Part shown: piece after piece, positions 16,397 to 20,618 of the stretch
How positions within the stretch are numbered: position 1 is the first letter of the stretch
Layout of the letters: every line of letters starts with the position of its first letter
Assembly: GCA_046704785.1 (NCBI GenBank)
Contig: JBJKRF010000050.1
Location: 1 to 20,618, forward strand
DNA length: 20,618 nucleotides
Origin: JBJKRF01 sp046704785
Lineage (GTDB): Bacteria; Chloroflexota; Anaerolineae; Anaerolineales; Villigracilaceae
Direction: 5' to 3'
The notes under the pieces: generated by a model
The model's database searches: none
Seen by the model: only the letters and a program-made list of their open reading frames with translations
Told to the model about the DNA's origin: nothing
Translations under genes and position numbers: made by a program

Positions 16397-18772
16397 ATGG
16401 GTATTTTCAAAAAAATTCTCGGTGGGCCCGAGCCGCCGGCAGAAAAACCGACGCCGGGGACTTCCACAGAAGCAACCCAAACTCTTTTACAGGCAAAGCA
16501 AGCCAACGAAACGACTTCTCAACAGAAAAAATCCGAAGCCGCTTCCACCACGGCGCAGACTTCCTCCTCTGCGACTCCCGTACCCCATCCGGAGGCCAAG
16601 CCCATGTCCAAATCTCTACGACCCGAAATGCGTCCGCACGCCTTTGTGGTAATGCCCTTCGGCAAGAAAAAGGGCTCAGACGGTTCACCTTACGACTTCA
16701 ACGCCATCTACACCGACCTGATCAAACCCACCCTGGAGTCGGCCGGCTTCGAAGCGTTCCGCGCCGACGAGTCCACCACCAGCGGCGACATCCTGACCGA
16801 TATGTTCCAGGAATTGTTGCTGGCCGACCTGGTTCTGTGCGATATGAGCATCGACAACGCCAACGCCTTCTACGAACTGGGTATTCGCCACGCCTTCCGC
16901 AAACGCGGCATCGTCCACATTCAAGCCGGGCGCGCTTACATGCCCTTCGACGTGTTCAACGTGCGCACCATCCCTTACCACGTTACGTCAGACGGCGTGC
17001 CGGACCCGGACACTCTCGAGAAGGACAAACAGACGATTGCGCGCGTCTGCCGGGATACCTGGTCTTCCGACCCAGACGCCATCCACAGCCCCATCTTCAA
17101 CCTGCTGACCGGGCTGATCGAACCCGATCGTAAGACTCTGCGCACGCCGCTGGCTACCGGTTTCTGGCGCGAATACCGCGAATGGCAACAGCGCATGACC
17201 GTTGCGCAGCGCCAACGCCATATTGGCGACATTCTGCTGCTCACCGAAGAGATTACGAACCCGCTCATCAAAGAGGAAGCCGTTGGTGAAGCCGGCAAGG
17301 CGCTGGCAAACATGGGGCGCAACGAGTTGGCCCTGCAACTGTACCGCAAAGGGCTGGAAATCAACCCGCGCAATCTGACATTTCGCCGTCAGGAGGCCTT
17401 TCATCTGAATCGCCTGGGCCGCGTCGACGAAGCGATCGTCAAGCTCGAGGCGATCTTGACGAACTTTCCCAACGACACAGAAGCAATTGCCTACGTGGGC
17501 CGCATTTATAAAGAAATATGGATCCAGTCGTGGAAATGGGTCAAGGACAAAGACAAACGCCTGAAAACTGCCTTCGAGTCGTATCACTGGGCCATTAAGG
17601 GCTTTCAGACTTATCTCAAGGGCTACTATTACGATCTAAATCAGTACTATCCGGGTGTGAACGCTCTGACGCTGGGAATCATGATCACTCATTTGGCCGA
17701 TCAATACGACGACCCAAAGGATCCTGACCCCGACATCACAGAGGTGCGTGAACTGTTGAGCGAGTTGCACAATGCCCTGCTCTTCGCCCTTGGTTCCAAA
17801 GCTACCGACGAAAAAGCCGACTACTGGACCCTGGTCTCGTTGGCCGAACTCCAGGTATTGACGGCGGAGAGCACCACGGCAGTTGCCCGCGCCTATCGCA
17901 AAGCACTGACCTCCACGCGTGGTAACATGTTCTTCCTGGAATCGTCACTCCAACAGCTAGAAATGCTGCATTCGCTCGACATACGCACAACATTCGTCGA
18001 GACCGGCATCCGCATCATCCACGAAGAGATCCGTCGTTCCCAACAACAAGATGAGACGGTAGAAGAGCAAATCTCGCAGCACAAAGAGTCAGAAAAAGAG
18101 CCGGAAGGCAACGCTTTCCTGTTCGCCGGATATATGATCGACTATCCTGGCAAAGAAGACGATCACTTTCCGCCGGAAAAAGAATCCGCCGTACGGCTGG
18201 CAATTCGTGAAACGCTGGAAAAATGTGGCGGCGGCCCGGAAGACGTGGCCTTCACCCCCGGAGTGGCCTGCGGAAGCGAACTCATCTTCATCGAATGTTG
18301 CGTCGAAAAAGGAATTCCCGTTCGGGCGTATATGCCCGTCCCGGAAGCAAACTACGTCAGCGCCTTCGTCAGCCCGGGCGGAGACGCCTGGACAGAACGT
18401 TTCTACCGTATGCGCAACCATCCGCTGGTCGAGGAATTTTACCAACCCGACCACGTCGGCGACCCACGTCCTAACGATGACGTCAACGAACGCAACAACC
18501 GCTGGGCGCTCTACTCCTCCCTCGAACGCGGTGTGGACAAGGTGCGCCTGATCGCATTGTGGGACGGAAAGGGAGAATCCCCAAAAGATCTGGATGGATA
18601 CCTGGTGAAACACATGGTGGATTTGATGCGTGTTGTGGGGGGGCAGGTGGAGCACATCAACTCGTTGAAGCTCTTCTCTGAAGTGCAGCCGATAAGCACA
18701 GATGAGGGAACCCAACAGCCAAAAAAGCACGCGAAAGCACGCGAGAGTAATTCTGCAACAACCGCCCAGTAA
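16397..18772 (+). CDS. TIR/deoxyribosyltransferase-like - TPR-S/TRAFs-binding-like - SLOG-like fusion
   Basis: This 791-residue protein has a Ser/Thr/Pro-rich low-complexity N-terminus (12-75). Domain 1 (about 80-195) shows HAFVVMPFG (81-89), FRADESTTSGDI (121-132), LCDMS (147-151) and NANAFYELGI (154-163), with Glu160 in the catalytic-glutamate position of NDT/TIR-like folds. The middle (about 260-555) is helical with TPR-like AYxxAL units, resembling the TPR-S/MAP3K TRAFs-binding domain of ASK1-type proteins. Domain 3 (about 571-757) has GYMIDYPG (578-585), FTPGVACGSELIF (619-631), NERNNRWALYSSLERG (697-712) and IALWDGKG (719-726), SLOG-like. AGGAG overlapping the previous stop, six bases before the ATG, couples translation to the SLATT gene. 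Assignments are by eye. Confidence 0.75.
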   Translation: MGIFKKILGGPEPPAEKPTPGTSTEATQTLLQAKQANETTSQQKKSEAASTTAQTSSSATPVPHPEAKPMSKSLRPEMRPHAFVVMPFGKKKGSDGSPYDFNAIYTDLIKPTLESAGFEAFRADESTTSGDILTDMFQELLLADLVLCDMSIDNANAFYELGIRHAFRKRGIVHIQAGRAYMPFDVFNVRTIPYHVTSDGVPDPDTLEKDKQTIARVCRDTWSSDPDAIHSPIFNLLTGLIEPDRKTLRTPLATGFWREYREWQQRMTVAQRQRHIGDILLLTEEITNPLIKEEAVGEAGKALANMGRNELALQLYRKGLEINPRNLTFRRQEAFHLNRLGRVDEAIVKLEAILTNFPNDTEAIAYVGRIYKEIWIQSWKWVKDKDKRLKTAFESYHWAIKGFQTYLKGYYYDLNQYYPGVNALTLGIMITHLADQYDDPKDPDPDITEVRELLSELHNALLFALGSKATDEKADYWTLVSLAELQVLTAESTTAVARAYRKALTSTRGNMFFLESSLQQLEMLHSLDIRTTFVETGIRIIHEEIRRSQQQDETVEEQISQHKESEKEPEGNAFLFAGYMIDYPGKEDDHFPPEKESAVRLAIRETLEKCGGGPEDVAFTPGVACGSELIFIECCVEKGIPVRAYMPVPEANYVSAFVSPGGDAWTERFYRMRNHPLVEEFYQPDHVGDPRPNDDVNERNNRWALYSSLERGVDKVRLIALWDGKGESPKDLDGYLVKHMVDLMRVVGGQVEHINSLKLFSEVQPISTDEGTQQPKKHAKARESNSATTAQ

Positions 18773-18795
18773 ATTCGAGTGGCATCCTTATGATA

Positions 18796-18864
18796 ATCGA
18801 GTAGGGAGCAGCGGCTAACCGCCCCCTCTCACACCACCGGACATGCGGGACCGCATCCGGCGGT
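18796..18864 (-). ncRNA. Group II intron domains V and VI
   Basis: On the minus strand domain V is formed by ACCGCCGG (18857-18864) pairing with CCGGTGGT (18833-18840, one G-U pair), a 5-bp distal stem ATGCG/CGCAT with the tetraloop GTCC, and the two-base bulge GT (18841-18842). Domain VI follows as a GC-rich hairpin around 18797-18829. The IEP stop codon (18865-18867) directly abuts domain V. Confidence 0.8.
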
Positions 18865-20301
18865 TCAACAAGAATAATGCAGTATGGTATATCGTTGTGC
18901 AATGCTTTCAAGCCCTGTGCTGCGCCAAAAGGCGTTGTTCAGGGCTTCGTTTATCACAGGTGTTAGGGACATGTGCCAAGGGCTGGTTCCAATTGCCCCA
19001 AGTGCGGCTCGTTGCGCTGGTACTCCAAGCTTCACCAGTTCCCGATATCGTGTTGTTCCCCGTTTCCAGCGTTTCCAGACCATCTGTCTCAGCCTTCGCC
19101 TTATCCATTCGTCCAGTTCCTTGTACACGCTCGGTGTATCCGTCAACCGGTAGTATCCTATCCAGCCAATTGTGTACTGGTTCACATCGTTCACAATGTC
19201 TTCCAGCTTGCCTGATCGGGTACGTTTGGTCAGGTGGCGTATCTTCTCCATGAAGCGTTCCTTTGTCCGGTTCGCCAAACGAAGCAGAATTTCCCCATGG
19301 CGTTTGTAGAAACTGTATCCCAGGAATTTCACCCGCGAAGCGCGTTCCACCTTGCTCTTCTTTGGGTTCACTTTCAGCTTCAACTTCTTTTCCAGAAACC
19401 CTTTCACGCTTTCCATCACCCGTTCCCCGGCGCTTTGCGTTTTGACATGGATGTTGCAGTCGTCCGCGTAGCGTACAAACTTATGCCCACGCTTCTCCAA
19501 CTCCCTATCCAGATCGTTTAGCATGATGTTCGAGAGCAACGGCGTCATAGGCCCACCTTGCGGTGTGCCTGCTTCCGTCTCCATCACCACTCCATTCAAC
19601 ATCACGCCACTCTCCAGATACGCGCGGATCAGCTTCAACACGCGTTTGTCTTTCACCACCCGTGCCACTCTTGCCATGAGCATGTCGTGGTTTACCCTGT
19701 CGAAAAACTTCTCCAGGTCTATGTCCACTACCCAGTCGTAGCCTTCTCGGATGTACTCCTGGGATTTCTGCACGGCTTGGTGCGCACTCCGTCCGGGTCG
19801 AAACCCGTAACTGTATGGCGAAAACTCTCCTTCGAACATCGGACTTATCGCCTGTGCGATGGCTTGTTGGATCAACCGATCTTGCACTGTTGGTATCCCC
19901 AACTGCCTCACCCCACCATCTGGCTTGGGTATCTCTACCCGCCTGACCGGGCTTGGCCGATACTTCCCGCTTTCAAGAGTTTCACGCACTTCCAACCAGT
20001 GCGCTTTCAGGTGGCCGCGCAGCTCTTTTACCCCCATCCCGTCTATCCCTGCTGCTCCTTTGTTGCTCTCTACTCGCTTCAACGCGCTCAGCATGTTCCC
20101 CCGTTCAAATATCGCTTCCCACGTCGCTTTCGACGGACTCAACCCATCGCCTGCATCGGATTTTCCATTGTCTCGTGCCGGGAATGGCTCGGCGCTCTGT
20201 GCAATCCCCGCAGGCTTCACCTGCTTCGCTTGCTCAGTCGTCTCCCTATCCGGAAGTTTCTGCCTTCCTCGTTCATCCCTCGAACTGCTCACTGTACTCA
20301 T
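18865..20301 (-). CDS. ltrA: Group II intron reverse transcriptase/maturase
   Basis: The 478-residue protein is a group II intron-encoded protein that splices its intron and supports retrohoming. RT blocks are seen in order: KGAAGIDG (81-88), GIPTVQDRLIQQAI (135-148), YGFRPGRSAHQA (165-176), the first catalytic Asp in VVDIDLEKFFD (191-201), TPQGGPMTPLLSNI (246-259), YADD (278-281) and KFLGYSF (325-331). A maturase (X/GIIM) region follows (about 370-450; WIGYYRL 380-386, RRRLRQMVWKRWK 401-413). No HNH endonuclease domain remains before the end at 478, so it would use RT/maturase activity only. AGAGG abuts the ATG at 20301; a GTG at 20292 is better spaced, so the start may be three codons later. 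The reading frame is intact. Confidence 0.92.
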   Translation of the reverse strand: MSTVSSSRDERGRQKLPDRETTEQAKQVKPAGIAQSAEPFPARDNGKSDAGDGLSPSKATWEAIFERGNMLSALKRVESNKGAAGIDGMGVKELRGHLKAHWLEVRETLESGKYRPSPVRRVEIPKPDGGVRQLGIPTVQDRLIQQAIAQAISPMFEGEFSPYSYGFRPGRSAHQAVQKSQEYIREGYDWVVDIDLEKFFDRVNHDMLMARVARVVKDKRVLKLIRAYLESGVMLNGVVMETEAGTPQGGPMTPLLSNIMLNDLDRELEKRGHKFVRYADDCNIHVKTQSAGERVMESVKGFLEKKLKLKVNPKKSKVERASRVKFLGYSFYKRHGEILLRLANRTKERFMEKIRHLTKRTRSGKLEDIVNDVNQYTIGWIGYYRLTDTPSVYKELDEWIRRRLRQMVWKRWKRGTTRYRELVKLGVPAQRAALGAIGTSPWHMSLTPVINEALNNAFWRSTGLESIAQRYTILHYSC

Positions 20302-20618
20302 CCTCTTGTTGTTCAGCCCTTCCCGATATTCTCGGTACTACGGCCTCGGCTGTCCCCTGCCATCTCAATCTGCCTTCGCAAGCAGGTTTGCCTTCCAGCA
20401 TGATGACAGGTCTCCCCAGGTAAGAACGTTAACTTTCCCTGCGCACTTGCCTAATTTACCGCTTTGGCTCTTGATTGCTGCGGGCTTCGTTATCTTTGGC
20501 TAACTCGCCCAGCCTCACGGCCTCTTATCAGGTTCGTGTTCCTCAAGTCGCAAGTTTGCCTCCAGCTTCCTCCAGACCTTGCCTCGCGACAACGCCCTTG
20601 CTCTTGGCTAATGGTTGG
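20302..20618 (-). ncRNA. Group II intron 5' RNA (domains I-IV, partial)
   Basis: On the minus strand this stretch has phrases familiar from bacterial group II introns (recalled, not searched): CTTACCTGGGGAGACCTGTC near 20400-20430 and CAGCCGAGGCCGTAGTACC near 20335-20355, just upstream of the maturase. It has no open reading frame of its own that I would accept. Confidence 0.6.

Larger units (their letters stand above)
18796..20618 (-). mobile_element. Group II intron, 3' end inside window, 5' end not found
   Basis: The element contains an RT/maturase gene (18865-20301), domain V and VI hairpins at its 3' end, and domain-I-like RNA upstream of the gene. Its 3' end is inferred at 18796: the minus strand reads CTACTCGAT, ending in the AY required by group II introns, with a candidate branch-point A seven bases from the end. 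This end lies 23 bp past the last operon stop, antisense to it. I found no convincing GUGYG 5' end, and the domain-I-like sequence runs to the window edge, so it probably continues beyond. Confidence 0.85.

Noticed and set aside
18724..18743. Tandem 10-mer AAAGCACGCG x2 in the last codons of the SLOG gene
   Set aside because: Only two copies in a loose basic tail (KKHAKARE); probably slippage with no function seen.
10561..18772. Classification as CBASS or Thoeris
   Set aside because: No CD-NTase (SMODS cyclase), no ThsA-type SIR2-SLOG protein and no known CBASS effector arrangement; only the TIR domain is shared, and it is fused to a TM and WD40 region.
19558..20403. Long plus-strand frames opposite the maturase
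   Set aside because: They are complements of the RT/maturase gene, whose YADD and TPQGG motifs show the real frame.
20442..20446. GTGCG on the minus strand as the intron 5' end
   Set aside because: Domain-I-like sequence continues further upstream (to about 20600), so an end here would remove it; the true 5' end is more likely outside the window. Not fully excluded.

Overview
The window is chromosomal DNA of a moderately GC-rich bacterium. A Chloroflexota (Anaerolineae-like) origin is my best guess, based on the style of the proteins: a helicase-C-like protein beside a GT87-type membrane protein, a BMP-type nucleoside/sugar ABC transporter, and large TIR/WD40 and SLATT proteins. No rRNA or tRNA is present to fix the taxonomy.

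Left part (1-4064): after a non-coding leader with an imperfect hairpin repeat and an extended -10 promoter, three genes form a tight operon for a BMP-family nucleoside/simple-sugar importer (two permeases and a double-NBD ATPase). The substrate-binding lipoprotein is not in the window. Next come two single-gene units, each behind a perfect TATAAT: a six-TM protein of unknown function (4286-4990) with a hairpin in its 5' leader, and an aerolysin/ETX-MTX2-like beta-pore protein without signal peptide (5145-5960).

Middle part, minus strand (6077-10221): a helicase-C-like protein, a GT87-like polytopic protein whose start lies just after the helicase-like gene, and a Kbl-type alpha-oxoamine synthase with its own promoter. 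A strong GC hairpin at 6013-6044 separates the two convergent sets.

Right part (10381-18772), the most interesting region: four plus-strand genes that look like one operon. They encode (1) a C39-like papain-fold peptidase with three SH3b repeats and no signal peptide; (2) a TIR - single TM - coiled coil - 15-repeat WD40 protein; (3) a four-TM protein that looks like a tandem SLATT/DUF4231; (4) a fusion of a TIR/deoxyribosyltransferase-like domain, a TPR-S/TRAFs-binding-like helical region and a C-terminal SLOG-like domain. Nucleotide-processing or -sensing domains, a membrane effector, a peptidase and repeat scaffolds in one transcription unit are typical of bacterial conflict (abortive infection or programmed death) systems. 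No canonical CBASS cyclase or Thoeris ThsA is present, so I propose it as a candidate new system. Its leader holds a TATAAT and several CGAAAA motifs in both orientations, including a perfect 9-bp inverted pair.

Right edge (18796-20618): a group II intron on the minus strand lies 23 bp past the stop of the fourth gene. It has a maturase/RT gene, recognisable domain V and VI hairpins, and domain-I-like RNA running to or beyond the window edge.
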